A stretch of DNA of 64,000 nt from Candidatus Thiothrix anitrata (GCF_017901155.1 NZ_CP072800.1:3313283-3377282); one strand, 5' to 3'; counted from the stretch's first letter, positions 33,993-43,143 are shown. Notes: a model not told the origin generated them from the sequence alone. Made by a program: numbers and translations.

Positions 33993-35415
33993 AGTTGTTG
34001 ATGAAAAATAAAAGCTCCTTCTTATGGCACGTAACCAGCACATTACCATCGGAGCTGATTGCCATAACTTCGCCTTCAATCTCTTTACTATCACTATATT
34101 CAGTCAAGCTATACAGCTTCGTCTTTTCTGTATCACAGCCATACTCATCCTTAAAAAAATACCTGGCTTGCGGATCAACTATGACCGATGTATCAAGCAT
34201 GATAGGCGGATATTTTTGGGTTGCCCCGCTAGCCACATCAACCAGCACTACTGGAGAAAATAACTTGTCTTTGCCACTGGATTGGTAGGCAGTATTCCGA
34301 AAAATAATATGTTTTTCATCCGAACTGAAGGTGATGGAATAAGGGTCAAAATGTTCATGATCATCCCGGTATAGGGAACCGGGAGGAAAAATCTGTGCTA
34401 GCCCCTCATAAATAGCAGATAGGTTTTTACTCCACATTAACTTAAGTTCAGTATCAGTACGCCTGACCAGAGAAAACATGTTTTTGTTACGCAACAACAA
34501 ATAGTGATCAGTAAGGTAAACTTTTTCCACTTGCATACCATCAAATGCAGTTTGGCTAAGCTGTTTTTTATTAGCGTAATCCCACTGGTTAATGATTGTT
34601 TTTTTATTAAAAACATCGATCAGGAAAAATTCATTATTTTTACGATCAAGTTGGCTGATCAAACGGTTTGCCGTTGAGATGTAATTCAGATCCCATAGGT
34701 CAACCCACTCCATGATCCCGGCGGGTGGCTTTTCTTTGAATTGATGTTGTGCTTCGGATGCAAGGCGATAATTATAAATAGTCAGAATTTTTCCATTGTG
34801 GAGGGTTTGGGTGTTCCTTCCCCACCAGTCTTCTGGCATCCAGCTTTTATAATTAACTAGCTCACCTTCAACACCAAACTGGCATAATGAATATTCACTG
34901 TCAGCAGTTAACGTCGTAAAATATGGTTCATTAATTTCCTGAGCCGATCCACCCATATAACCTTTGCAGGATTTTAATGTATTCTCATTCTTCGTAAACT
35001 CCCAAGTAAAATAAGGTCCTGCAATCATCCCAGTAACAATTAGTGCCTTATCGTCGTTGGAAAAATCCAAACTCAAATAGCCTCCACCCGACGCATCAAA
35101 AAAATCTGAAATAATCGTCCTGTACTTTAGCTCTCCTGTTCGGGTATCCCAAACTCGGATTGAGGCAAGTTCCTCATCATAAAGCTGGAATAATGCAAAA
35201 AGTTGACTGTTCTGACTAAAACTAAAAGCACGCTTCGGCCCTAGAGAGTAACTATAGTTATCAAACAAACCTACCCTCCCTTTTGTGCCTCTGTGTTCTA
35301 TCTGGGATGAGGATAGGCTGGCGAGTGGCTGGAAATTTAACCCTGAAGAAGCCAAACTAATTTCAAAGCACAGCATGGAAAGTAAAAAAGTTATTACTAG
35401 TGAAATAGGCTTCAT
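33991..35415 (-). CDS. Secreted beta-propeller-like protein of unknown function
   Basis: The 474-residue product has a signal peptide (VITFLLSMLCFEISLASS) and WD40/YVTN-like propeller repeats, seen as recurring strands such as RVWDTRTGELKYRT, DLWDLNYISTANRLIS and VVLVDVASGATQKY. It is distinctly more AT-rich than its neighbours. Its 3' end coincides with the end of the left 110-bp direct repeat, and a decayed copy of flanking DNA lies upstream, so it appears to have arrived within or together with a duplication. No enzymatic motif is visible. Confidence 0.65.
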   Translation of the reverse strand: MKPISLVITFLLSMLCFEISLASSGLNFQPLASLSSSQIEHRGTKGRVGLFDNYSYSLGPKRAFSFSQNSQLFALFQLYDEELASIRVWDTRTGELKYRTIISDFFDASGGGYLSLDFSNDDKALIVTGMIAGPYFTWEFTKNENTLKSCKGYMGGSAQEINEPYFTTLTADSEYSLCQFGVEGELVNYKSWMPEDWWGRNTQTLHNGKILTIYNYRLASEAQHQFKEKPPAGIMEWVDLWDLNYISTANRLISQLDRKNNEFFLIDVFNKKTIINQWDYANKKQLSQTAFDGMQVEKVYLTDHYLLLRNKNMFSLVRRTDTELKLMWSKNLSAIYEGLAQIFPPGSLYRDDHEHFDPYSITFSSDEKHIIFRNTAYQSSGKDKLFSPVVLVDVASGATQKYPPIMLDTSVIVDPQARYFFKDEYGCDTEKTKLYSLTEYSDSKEIEGEVMAISSDGNVLVTCHKKELLFFINN

Positions 35416-35588
35416 TAATAGAGTCCTGAGAATAGTTTTACATTAAAAGCAACTGTTATTTTCCACAATCCTTTAGTTTACTTCAGTCATTATCGGAACT
35501 CCTTTTCTGTTTACTCATACAAGAATAGTTTGCTACTAGATGATTTTGTGATTTTTAGACAAGTGGTTCAAAAAACAGGTTCAACGAC

Positions 35589-35757
35589 ATATACCCGAAC
35601 AAGTCGCTCCACCATTATCCCAAACATAAACGGATCGTGGATTTCCTCTTTCGCCTTCAAGTGCAGTTCCAAAGTTTTAGCGGTGGCTTCTTGTTTGAAC
35701 TCTCACAGATCTTCTCCGACCTCTCCAATTGTTCATCTGCTCTAATTTCTCGTGCAT
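35589..35757 (-). pseudogene. Decayed copy of the coiled-coil gene and the yihY 3' end
   Basis: The stretch 35589-35757 mirrors 33431-33902 with two large internal gaps of roughly 150 and 165 bp. It includes a diverged copy of the yihY 3' end (CAAACATAA), a middle piece of the coiled-coil gene and its first codons (ATG at 35757, MHEKLEQ intact), then a frameshift and a stop after about 26 codons. The rest of the 35416-35927 intergenic stretch (511 bp) is the AT-rich leader of the beta-propeller gene and the right 110-bp repeat. Confidence 0.85.
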
Positions 35758-35847
35758 AGCCGTATCCCTCCAGTGAGTAAGTTCAGCTTCAATATACTAT
35801 CGCACTGCGTTTCCCGCCATGATCCAACGCAGCCTATTGAACTTTTC
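35738..35847. repeat. 110-bp direct repeat, right copy
   Basis: Right partner of 33883-33992, at an offset of exactly 1855 bp with two mismatches. It joins directly to the region upstream of the lipoprotein gene at 35928. The noncoding half is better preserved than the adjoining coding remnant. Confidence 0.9.
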
Positions 35848-35927
35848 CATCCCAAATGAATCCATTGATACGATTATAGAGCCAGTAACAGCATCCAACG
35901 GCTTCAGCAACAACAAGGGGAACCACG

Positions 35928-36755
35928 ATGAAAAAACTACTATTTTCACTGATCATCATGAGCGGATTAGCGGCTTGCGCTCCGATGACGCAAACACAGA
36001 CACCACCTACTGTGATCTCGGCAAAAGATTTAAACTGGATTGCCGACAAAGTTTTCAAAAATGAAACCAGCGGCGATCCCGCCAAGCTGATTGTGTGGAA
36101 TGCGCAAGAAGAATTCGCTTCACTAGGTATTGGTCATTTTATCTGGTATCCCGAAGGCCGTAGCGGGCCTTACACCGAAACTTTTCCGGGTTTAATCGAA
36201 TACACCAAGAGCCAAAAAGTCGCGCTGCCCACTTGGTTGCAGAATCGTCAAGTACGCGGCGCACCTTGGCCTAATAAAGTAGCGTTTGAGCGTGCCCAAA
36301 ACGACCGCGAAGTCATGGAATTGCGTAATTTCCTGCGTCAAACCATGAATTTGCAGGCCAATTACATGTCAGCACGCCTCACCCGTGCCTTGCCGGATTT
36401 ACTCAATAACGTCGCGCCGCAAGACCGTGACCGCGTTTTGAAAAACTACCAAGCCGTTGAGAAATCGCCCAAAGGCTTGTACCCCTTGCTGGATTACGTC
36501 AACTTCAAAGGGGAAGGCACGAAAATATCCGAACGTTACAACGGTCAGGGCTGGGGGCTACTGCAAGTATTGCTGACCATGAATCCGGTTGAACCAGGTG
36601 CATCGGCATTGAATGAATTTGCCCGTGCCGCTGATGTCGTGCTAACCCGTCGCATCGCCAACTCACCCGCAGCACGCCAAGAAAGCAAATGGCTGCCGGG
36701 ATGGCGAGTGCGTTTGGATACCTACCGCGCCCACAACCTATTGACGGGTTATTAA
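35928..36755 (+). CDS. Lipoprotein of unknown function
   Basis: The 275-residue product has a lipoprotein signal: MKKLLFSLIIMSGLAAC with the lipobox LAAC at Cys 17. The mature part is conserved-looking, with KVFKNETSGDPAKLIVWNAQEEFASLGIGHFIWYP, then WLQNRQVRGAPWPN and GQGWGLLQVLL. The NE-S-G and GHFIWYP patterns recall muramidase-like folds, but I cannot place catalytic residues. ACAAGGGGAACC precedes the ATG. It ends 4 bp inside the convergent cbbY-like gene. Confidence 0.7.
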   Translation: MKKLLFSLIIMSGLAACAPMTQTQTPPTVISAKDLNWIADKVFKNETSGDPAKLIVWNAQEEFASLGIGHFIWYPEGRSGPYTETFPGLIEYTKSQKVALPTWLQNRQVRGAPWPNKVAFERAQNDREVMELRNFLRQTMNLQANYMSARLTRALPDLLNNVAPQDRDRVLKNYQAVEKSPKGLYPLLDYVNFKGEGTKISERYNGQGWGLLQVLLTMNPVEPGASALNEFARAADVVLTRRIANSPAARQESKWLPGWRVRLDTYRAHNLLTGY

Positions 36756-37510
36756 CCCTCGTGTAACGCGTGCAACAACGCCGGGGTGATGTAGCGATAA
36801 TCGCCTGCATCACCTTGCAACACCGTAAAAGGTGCGTCCGGTTCGCCAAACTGATCCAAGACCAACACCGCTTTGCTGAAATCATGGTCACGGGTGTAAT
36901 CATTCACCGTCACCACGGTTTTCAACAAGGCGGCAGTCGATGAACGGATACCGTTATCCGAATCTTCAAACGCCAGACACTCTTCAGGCGTTACCCCCAT
37001 TTGCTGCATCGCGTATTGGTAAATATCCGGTGCGGGCTTTTTCGCAGGCACAATATCCCCCGCTGCAATGCACTCAAACCAGCCCAACGACTCTTCACCC
37101 AAGGTTGCCTTGAGCAAATACGTCACGTTTTCCGGTGTGGTAGTAGTGGCAATACCCAAACGCAAGCCCGCCGCCCGCGCTTCGTGAATCAAACGCGCCG
37201 CCCCGTTACGCAATGGAATTTCGCCGTCTTGCAACATCGCTAAATAGTAGTGGGTTTTGCGCTTGTGCATCCGCGCTGCAAATTCGGTTAAACCCTCAGC
37301 AGGAGCAAACGTCGGCTGGTATTTTTCCACGAAAAACCGAATGCGCTCTTTACCGCCGGTTACGCTCAATAAATCCGCGTACATTGCTACCGTCCAATCC
37401 CAATCCAAACCGGCTTCGGCGAAAGCTTTATTAAAAGCTACGCGGTGTCCGTCGCGTTCAGTGTCGGCGAGTGTGCCGTCCACATCAAACAGGAGTGTGG
37501 TGAGTGCCAT
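36752..37510 (-). CDS. cbbY: HAD-family phosphatase, CbbY-like
   Basis: The 252 residues start with the HAD motif I FDVDGTLADTERDGHRVAFNKAF, a string typical of CbbY. GGKERIRFF follows, then motif II IATTTTPENV, Lys in PAKKPAPDIY and motif IV FEDSDNGI. CbbY removes the inhibitor xylulose-1,5-bisphosphate made by Rubisco in autotrophs. No cbb operon is visible in the window, so a broader sugar phosphatase role remains possible. Autotrophy would fit a Thiothrix-like host. Confidence 0.83.
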   Translation of the reverse strand: MALTTLLFDVDGTLADTERDGHRVAFNKAFAEAGLDWDWTVAMYADLLSVTGGKERIRFFVEKYQPTFAPAEGLTEFAARMHKRKTHYYLAMLQDGEIPLRNGAARLIHEARAAGLRLGIATTTTPENVTYLLKATLGEESLGWFECIAAGDIVPAKKPAPDIYQYAMQQMGVTPEECLAFEDSDNGIRSSTAALLKTVVTVNDYTRDHDFSKAVLVLDQFGEPDAPFTVLQGDAGDYRYITPALLHALHEG

Positions 37511-37662
37511 GGGTTTTCCTCAGTGATTTTTAATGGCGGCATTCTAATCGGTGCAGCCTATCGGGAAAATAGCCCTAGTGTGCTACGAACCCGGCAAATG
37601 AAAAAGTCATTGTCTACACTTAAGCGCAAAGGATGCTCTCAATAACTAAAGGATTAACTCTC

Positions 37663-39288
37663 ATGACCATAACAGCCATACCCACGCGCTCGCTCAGTCT
37701 CAGTGTTGCCATTGCGCTTTGCAGTCTGCCTGCACAACTCACCGCCAATGGCAGTGCCGGAGAAAACTGTCCCGCTGGCAATATCCAAGTTGTCTCCACC
37801 GCCCTGATTCAGACCGAAACACCCAACGCTGCCACACAGCCCTCGATCATCAGCTTACCCTATCAGGCAGCGCACCGTTCGCGTGATTTCCGGGGGGAAG
37901 CCGCAGTATCAGCAACCGGTTCCATCTACGGCCTAGCTTATCACGCTGACAGTAACACCCTGCTCTCTGGGGCATTTTTAAAACGTTTTGCCGCTTTAGG
38001 ATCACACGGTACGGGGGCTATTTACGCGACCGACCGTCGTACTGGGCAAACCACCCTGTTTGCAGATATTAACCGCCTCGCTGGTGGTGCGGCTGCGGGT
38101 CATGATCCACGGGGCGGCACCACCGACTGGTTTCACGATGCCGCCAGTTTTGACAAGGTAGGCTTTGTGGGCTTGGGTGACATTGACCTCTCCGAAGATC
38201 AGCAAACCCTGTACGTAGTGAGTTTGGGCGACCGTAAACTTTATCAATTGGATACCGCCGCATTAAACGCAGGAGGTAAATTGCCCGTCAACCAACTCAA
38301 AGCCGCCCCCGTCGCAATTCCGCTGAATGCGTGTAGCAACCCGCAAGATGCACGCCCAATGGGCTTGGGCGTTAACGACGGGCAAGTTTACGTGGGGGTC
38401 ACTTGCACCGCACAATCCAGCGTGGGTAATGGTTCCATCGGTGATACCAAACAGCTCAAAGCCGCTGTGTATCGCTTTGACCCGCAAGCACAACGCTTTG
38501 ACAATACACCGGCCTTCAGCACCCCGCTAAATTACCCGCGTGGCTGCGTGTATAGCAATAACGTCATGGCTCCACCCGAACCGGGCTGCTTTGACACCAA
38601 CTGGCGGCCTTGGCAACCCGACTGGCGCGTAGTATACGGGCGAATTGCCCCCGGTAATGCGCAACAAACCAACTTCAATTTGGAATACCCGCAACCTTGG
38701 CTGAGTGATGTGGAATTCGACAACGGCGATATGCTGCTGGGTTTCCGCGACTTAAACGGCGACCGCACTGGCTATTGCAAAGGCTCACCCGATACCACGG
38801 AAAACCCACAAGTTCCTAACGCGCAAGATGCTTGCAAAGCAGGCACAATGGGGATTCAGCAAGGCAATGGCGCGGGTGATATTTTACGGGCGTGCGCCGC
38901 AGGTTCTGGTTGGGTCTTAGAAAGCAATGGCAGTTGCGGCGGACAGCGCACCGTCGGGCAAAACAACGGTCAAGGCCCACAAGGTGGCGAATATTACTGG
39001 AACGATCAAGGTTCCGGCGGTACAGGTGCGGGTGGCGACACACGCGGACACCACCAAACCGCCATGGGTGCGCTGCTGCAATTGCCGCAACGTGGGGAAA
39101 TCGTTACCACCGCCATGAACCCGTTCGACTTTTATTCCGGCGGCATCGAATGGTACGGCAATCAACAAGGCAATAGCATTCGCCGCGCCGAAGCTTACAA
39201 CAGTAAAGACTACTGGGGTTTTGGCAAGGCCAATGGTTTAGGCGACTTGGAATGGGTTTGCGGCAACAGCGGCTATCAGGGACGCTAA
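37663..39288 (+). CDS. Secreted beta-propeller-type protein
   Basis: I choose ATG 37663, 10 nt after AAAGGA, because a signal peptide starts there (SLSLSVAIALCSLPAQLTA); 541 residues. The protein has repeated propeller strands such as GLAYHADSNTLLSGAFLKRF and LGDIDLSEDQQTLYVVSLGDRKLY. Paired cysteines occur throughout. The middle is Gly/Asn/Gln-rich (NGQGPQGGEYYWNDQGSG). Similar modules are the N-terminal part of SdrD-B-like adhesins; here no such domain follows. An upstream ATG at 37633 is the alternative start. Confidence 0.7.
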   Translation: MTITAIPTRSLSLSVAIALCSLPAQLTANGSAGENCPAGNIQVVSTALIQTETPNAATQPSIISLPYQAAHRSRDFRGEAAVSATGSIYGLAYHADSNTLLSGAFLKRFAALGSHGTGAIYATDRRTGQTTLFADINRLAGGAAAGHDPRGGTTDWFHDAASFDKVGFVGLGDIDLSEDQQTLYVVSLGDRKLYQLDTAALNAGGKLPVNQLKAAPVAIPLNACSNPQDARPMGLGVNDGQVYVGVTCTAQSSVGNGSIGDTKQLKAAVYRFDPQAQRFDNTPAFSTPLNYPRGCVYSNNVMAPPEPGCFDTNWRPWQPDWRVVYGRIAPGNAQQTNFNLEYPQPWLSDVEFDNGDMLLGFRDLNGDRTGYCKGSPDTTENPQVPNAQDACKAGTMGIQQGNGAGDILRACAAGSGWVLESNGSCGGQRTVGQNNGQGPQGGEYYWNDQGSGGTGAGGDTRGHHQTAMGALLQLPQRGEIVTTAMNPFDFYSGGIEWYGNQQGNSIRRAEAYNSKDYWGFGKANGLGDLEWVCGNSGYQGR

Positions 39289-39292
39289 CCGC

Positions 39293-40240
39293 TTAATGCT
39301 GACTGCTGGTGCAATAACGGTACACGGATTTAGCCATGCGTACCGTGTGCATCAGCGGTTTACTAAAACGGTGGGAAGTACTTAAGTGCAAGGTACTCAT
39401 CTGCCGCTGGTGCGTGGTATCGGTTGTCGCGGCTGTTATCACATCAGCATAGGCCGCATTGTAAGCCGCCTGTAACGTGAAAACCCCCTGTGCAGCCCCC
39501 GTGACATGCAAGCTCAGGGCAATCAGCTCATCGTGCAACGTCAACTTCACCATCATTAACTGCCCATACAGCGCGGCGGCACGCATGACATCTTCCATAA
39601 ACGCCTGCTGCGGTGACGGGTAAGCCGTCAACGTCTGCCGCCAACCTTTCCAACCCCCTTGTTCTAAAGACACAAACTCACGCATCCATTGCTCTAAGTA
39701 ACGCACTTCACCCGGCAATAATGACTGCGACTTTACCGTGGCTATGGAGGTGAAATCGTGCTGTAACAGGCGTTGCCAAGACTGAGAAACATCCAATAAC
39801 AAACCGTGTTCACGCTGCAAGGTTTCCAGACACTGAAAAAAACCACCATCAGCCGCCACATTTTGCAGCGAAAATACCGTTGCCCCAATCTCGCCCAACC
39901 AATCGAATAAGGCGAGTAACACCCGCTCTGGACACTGGCGATGAATTAACGGCGTGCCTACCGGGCAGTTCGTGTAAACCCAGTTAGACCAATGACAAGC
40001 TGGACATTTGTAATAATTATGTTCGCGCACCAAAGGCATCAATCCCAATAAGCGAGCATGGGAACTATCTTCCCACATCAACCACACCGCAACCCGCCCC
40101 GTGTCGAACTGCTCCAATGCCGCCTGCAACATCCAGCTTTCATAAAAAACATTAGGCTCCAAACTGTGACGCGCAAGCACATCCCATGCAGGAACAATGT
40201 CGCGCAAATCAGCAAGATTGGTGACGAGTTGTACGCTCAA
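39293..40240 (-). CDS. GNAT/CelD-like acetyltransferase-related protein
   Basis: The 315-residue frame has the N-terminal half of BioF2-like/CelD GNAT proteins: NVFYESWMLQAALEQF, then RLLGLMPLVREHNYYKCPACHW and FLQN-like FSLQNVAADGGFF. The C-terminal half is compatible with the second GNAT fold (MMVKLTLHDELIALSLHV, FTLQAAYNAAYA), but the usual acetyl-CoA signature is not clear. The start is unsure: TTG 40240 has no good ribosome site, and no in-frame ATG lies upstream. CPACHW and NCPVG could bind metal. Confidence 0.55.
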   Translation of the reverse strand: MSVQLVTNLADLRDIVPAWDVLARHSLEPNVFYESWMLQAALEQFDTGRVAVWLMWEDSSHARLLGLMPLVREHNYYKCPACHWSNWVYTNCPVGTPLIHRQCPERVLLALFDWLGEIGATVFSLQNVAADGGFFQCLETLQREHGLLLDVSQSWQRLLQHDFTSIATVKSQSLLPGEVRYLEQWMREFVSLEQGGWKGWRQTLTAYPSPQQAFMEDVMRAAALYGQLMMVKLTLHDELIALSLHVTGAAQGVFTLQAAYNAAYADVITAATTDTTHQRQMSTLHLSTSHRFSKPLMHTVRMAKSVYRYCTSSQH

Positions 40241-40344
40241 AAGAAAATACCCATAGCATGACTGGAAAACATGAGGGCATTGTGAGGGAAATCAGGCGGA
40301 AAGACTCCGCACTACCGGATAACTGCACTAAAAACAGCGATAAC

Positions 40345-40369
40345 AAAAAAAGCGGGACTCAGCCCGCTT
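40345..40369 (-). terminator. Intrinsic terminator of the 65-residue protein gene
   Basis: AAGCGGG (40350-40356) pairs with CCCGCTT (40363-40369), and on the minus strand it is followed by a run of T complementary to the A run at 40345-40350. It lies 30 bp after the stop at 40400. Confidence 0.85.
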
Positions 40370-40399
40370 CTTTTATACGCTAAACACCGTGTGTCGCGC

Positions 40400-40597
40400 T
40401 TAGCCTTGCAGCCACTCTTTGTAAGCGTCCATGTCTTTTTCTTGACCAGCCGCGTAGCCTGCCTCATAGGCTTCAGTCAAACGCTGTTCTTCACGCATAG
40501 GGTTCAGCAGGTAGCCACCTTGCCAGCCTTGCAGGAACTCAGGGTCAACGCCCGCTTTTTCCATTTCAACTACCGCGTTGTAGTACTGCATATTCAT
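40400..40597 (-). CDS. Small acidic protein of unknown function
   Basis: This 65-residue protein has the pattern GWQGGYLLNPMREEQRL followed by AYEAGYAAGQEKDMDAY, which looks like two related G/A-rich helical segments, faintly like ribosome modulation factor. GAGGA precedes the ATG and a terminator follows. It is 44 bp downstream of the TrpD2-like gene, so the two are probably co-transcribed. I do not recognise the family. Confidence 0.75.
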   Translation of the reverse strand: MNMQYYNAVVEMEKAGVDPEFLQGWQGGYLLNPMREEQRLTEAYEAGYAAGQEKDMDAYKEWLQG

Positions 40598-40641
40598 TTG
40601 CCAAATCCTCTTTCTATCAAAACCAAAATAAACGTGGTGCT

Positions 40642-41778
40642 TTACACGGCAGCACGCAGTGTTTCCAGTGCCTTGCCACTATCGAGCGTGGCACGTACCG
40701 CATCAGCGGCTTCCTGAATCGAAGCATAACGCCCCAAATGCGTCAGTGCAGTTGAAGCGGAGTATACCAAACTATCGTACATCAAACCTTTCGTGCCACC
40801 CAAAGCCGCGATACCCAACTCTGCTGCTTTGGCAGCGAGTGCATCGCTATCCACGGTGGTGGCAATCTCATCACCAATCGTCGGCGCAGCAGGTAAATTT
40901 TCCGGCAACGGAATCGCCCGCACCTCCGCTTTAATATCCACATCCTGCGGCGACAAATCACGCTGCTGCTCTTCACCCTTTGCGTAGTAATAGAACAACT
41001 TACCGCTTTGCTGTAAAGAAGGGATAATCCCGCCTTCCACACCGCGCACAAACATCGCGCTATCAAACCCGGCCTGACGCGCTAATGACGCATAAATCGG
41101 TGGGTAAGCCTTATGCACGTAACCGCCCATGCAATGGGTTTTCACCCGACCGCGAATCGGCCCCAGCATAGTTTCTACCGTGGTCAACACCTGACGCTTA
41201 ATCATACGCTGGCGGATGGGAATCAAATCGTGCAAACCGGGGGCAAATTGCCGCTGATCCAGATACGTCCAGCCGATGCGCTCCAGTTGCGCGACCGCTT
41301 CCGCAGGCGACAAATTCACATTTAAGCCGACTGCTTTCAAAATTTTGTGGTGGGTTGCGCCAAATTTAGGGCCAACCTGCTCTAAACCGTGCAATACCGA
41401 ATGCACACCCATGCTCGCCAACACCACCGGCACAAACGTCGAAGCCGGAACCCCGCGTGTGTAACCGTCATACGGGTCGGAAATATCGAAGATTTCATCC
41501 ACTGCTGCGGTACTAATGACCGAGCCGTCAATCAATGCCTGTAAAGTTCCACGGTTTTCTTCATCGGTTTCGCGTTTCATCCGCAATGCAATGAAATATA
41601 CCGCCACTTGCACAGGATCAGCCTCGCCCGACAAAATATGGCGCATGGCATGATAAGCATCTTCGTAGCTTAAATCTTTACTGTATTCGGGGCCTGTTGC
41701 TACCTTTTGAATGCATTGGCGCATGTGCAGCTTCAGGTTTAAATCAGTGTTTACGTCGGTCATTGTGGCGTTTTCCAT
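40642..41778 (-). CDS. Anthranilate phosphoribosyltransferase-like protein (TrpD2 type)
   Basis: The 378-residue protein has the nucleoside-phosphorylase/TrpD fold: an N-terminal helical domain with DAYHAMRHILSGEADPVQ, then ASMGVHSVLHGLEQVGPKFGATHHKIL and MLGPIRGRVKTHCMGGYVHKAYPP. The glycine-rich PRPP loop of true TrpD (KHGNR/GDNGTG) is replaced by other residues. That places it with TrpD2/YbiB-like proteins, some of which bind nucleic acid. No trp genes are nearby. An internal ATG at 41763 is an alternative start. Confidence 0.75.
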   Translation of the reverse strand: MENATMTDVNTDLNLKLHMRQCIQKVATGPEYSKDLSYEDAYHAMRHILSGEADPVQVAVYFIALRMKRETDEENRGTLQALIDGSVISTAAVDEIFDISDPYDGYTRGVPASTFVPVVLASMGVHSVLHGLEQVGPKFGATHHKILKAVGLNVNLSPAEAVAQLERIGWTYLDQRQFAPGLHDLIPIRQRMIKRQVLTTVETMLGPIRGRVKTHCMGGYVHKAYPPIYASLARQAGFDSAMFVRGVEGGIIPSLQQSGKLFYYYAKGEEQQRDLSPQDVDIKAEVRAIPLPENLPAAPTIGDEIATTVDSDALAAKAAELGIAALGGTKGLMYDSLVYSASTALTHLGRYASIQEAADAVRATLDSGKALETLRAAV

Positions 41779-41916
41779 GTCGCAGAAGTTTAAGAAGGGT
41801 ATCCCAGTTTGAGGAATATCCCTATGGGGGTAACACGGACAATCGGGTGGGCTATTTCGCCATAACCCAGCGTGTGCGTTAAGATTGGGGCTGATTTTAA
41901 GATTAAGGAACCTATC

Positions 41917-42360
41917 ATGTCACAAATCGACGATGAAACTATGGATTTTGCCAGCGGCATGGCCGCCTTTGAAGCGAAACACTTCTCACGCGCTATCAAA
42001 ATGCTGTCACCTTTCGCTGATCAGGGCGATCAAGTAGCGCAACACCTATGCGCCATCATGCATCAAAACGGCCTTGGTGTAGTTCGTAACGAGTTAATGG
42101 CTTACAAACTCATGAAAGCTTCCGCTGAACAGGGCTACGGCTTAGCACAACACGGCTTAGGCTTTATGTACTTAGAAGGCGAATGCGTCGGCAAAAATGG
42201 TGAAGAAGCCGCCAAATGGTTTCGGTTAGCCGGAGCACAAGGTTTACAGGGTTCTTTGACCACGTTAGCCCTCATGTATCAGCAGGGTAACGGTGTCCCA
42301 CAAGACACGGAAGAAGCAAAACGCCTTTATAAACAAGCTGGTTTCGATGATTTGGGTTAA
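41917..42360 (+). CDS. Sel1-repeat protein
   Basis: From ATG 41917 (AAGGAAC upstream) the 147 residues hold about three Sel1-like repeats: HLCAIMHQNGLGVVRNELMA, LGFMYLEGECVGKNGEEA and LALMYQQGNGVPQDTEEA. There is no signal peptide, so this is a cytosolic solenoid, probably a protein-protein scaffold. It is divergent from the TrpD2-like gene, and a long structured stretch follows. Confidence 0.85.
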   Translation: MSQIDDETMDFASGMAAFEAKHFSRAIKMLSPFADQGDQVAQHLCAIMHQNGLGVVRNELMAYKLMKASAEQGYGLAQHGLGFMYLEGECVGKNGEEAAKWFRLAGAQGLQGSLTTLALMYQQGNGVPQDTEEAKRLYKQAGFDDLG

Positions 42361-42439
42361 TGCATTGCCGCAAAACTGAACCGGGAATGAATCAAATAGA
42401 CCTTAAAAATCAGTTAATTACAATGCGCAATAAAAGATT

Positions 42440-42740
42440 TTAATTAAGTGTTGATTCAGGCCAAACCCGTAAGATACGCAGCAAGGAAGCACGACAAATA
42501 CCAATAACAACAAGTCGACGGCTTAGAAGGAACTGACAAGGGAAAGTAGGGCGACCACCGCGAAATTCACGGTGAGTCGCTTCAACTAAATATCCATCGA
42601 ACCGAAACGGGTTAAGGGGTTGACACGTTTCACAGGTGAGCAGACCTGAAAGTCGATGATAATACTAAAAATAAGTAGATATATTTTGTATCAACCGGGT
42701 CACAATAATAACAAGAAACACCCGGTTTTACACTTTTTCC
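42440..42740 (+). ncRNA. Candidate structured RNA between Sel1 gene and panD
   Basis: The 402-bp gap between the convergent stops (42361-42762) holds four hairpins in order: GCGACCACCG with CGGTGAGTCGC (about 42551-42580), AACCGAAACGGGTT (about 42600-42613), CAGGTGAGCAGACCTG (about 42634-42649), and AACCGGGT/ACCCGGTT (about 42694-42733). The last is followed on the plus strand by TTTTACACTTTTT, like a terminator. A long Sel1 3' UTR or a separate small RNA would explain this. No coding frame is convincing. Confidence 0.4.
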
Positions 42741-42762
42741 CGACGAAGTGTATTAAATATGA

Positions 42763-43143
42763 TCAAGCCGCCTGCACCGCAATCTGTTTCGAGGTGTGCG
42801 TAATCCGGTTTTTACCATCAAAGTACACCAACTGCGGTTGATGTGCGTCGACTTCAGCTTCACTAAAGTTTGCATACGTGCAGATAATCAATAAGTCACC
42901 CGCACGCGCCTTATGTGCTGCCGCGCCATTAATAGAAATAATACCACTACCCGCTTCCGCACGAATCGCATACGTAGAAAAACGTTCGCCATTGGTAATG
43001 TTATAAATGTGTAATTGTTCGTACTCACGAATATTACCCGCCAGCAACAACTCATCATCAATCGCACAAGAACCCTCATAGTCCAACTCAGCGTGAGTGA
43101 CCGCAACACGGTGTAATTTGGATTTGAGAAGCGTTAGTTCCAT
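42763..43143 (-). CDS. panD: Aspartate 1-decarboxylase
   Basis: The 126-residue proenzyme makes beta-alanine for pantothenate. The self-cleavage site is present as YEGSCAID with Gly 24-Ser 25, from which the pyruvoyl group forms. [29 protein letters not shown] and [15 protein letters not shown] follow the E. coli enzyme. GGAGA precedes the ATG. It is the last gene of a panB-panC-panD run on the minus strand, 53 bp after panC. Confidence 0.97.
   Translation of the reverse strand: MELTLLKSKLHRVAVTHAELDYEGSCAIDDELLLAGNIREYEQLHIYNITNGERFSTYAIRAEAGSGIISINGAAAHKARAGDLLIICTYANFSEAEVDAHQPQLVYFDGKNRITHTSKQIAVQAA

Noticed and set aside
42460-42500. Possible c-di-GMP (GEMM) riboswitch start, GGCCAAACC
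   Set aside because: The AAACC is not followed by the paired GACGCAAAGCC element, and the site is between convergent stops rather than in a leader.
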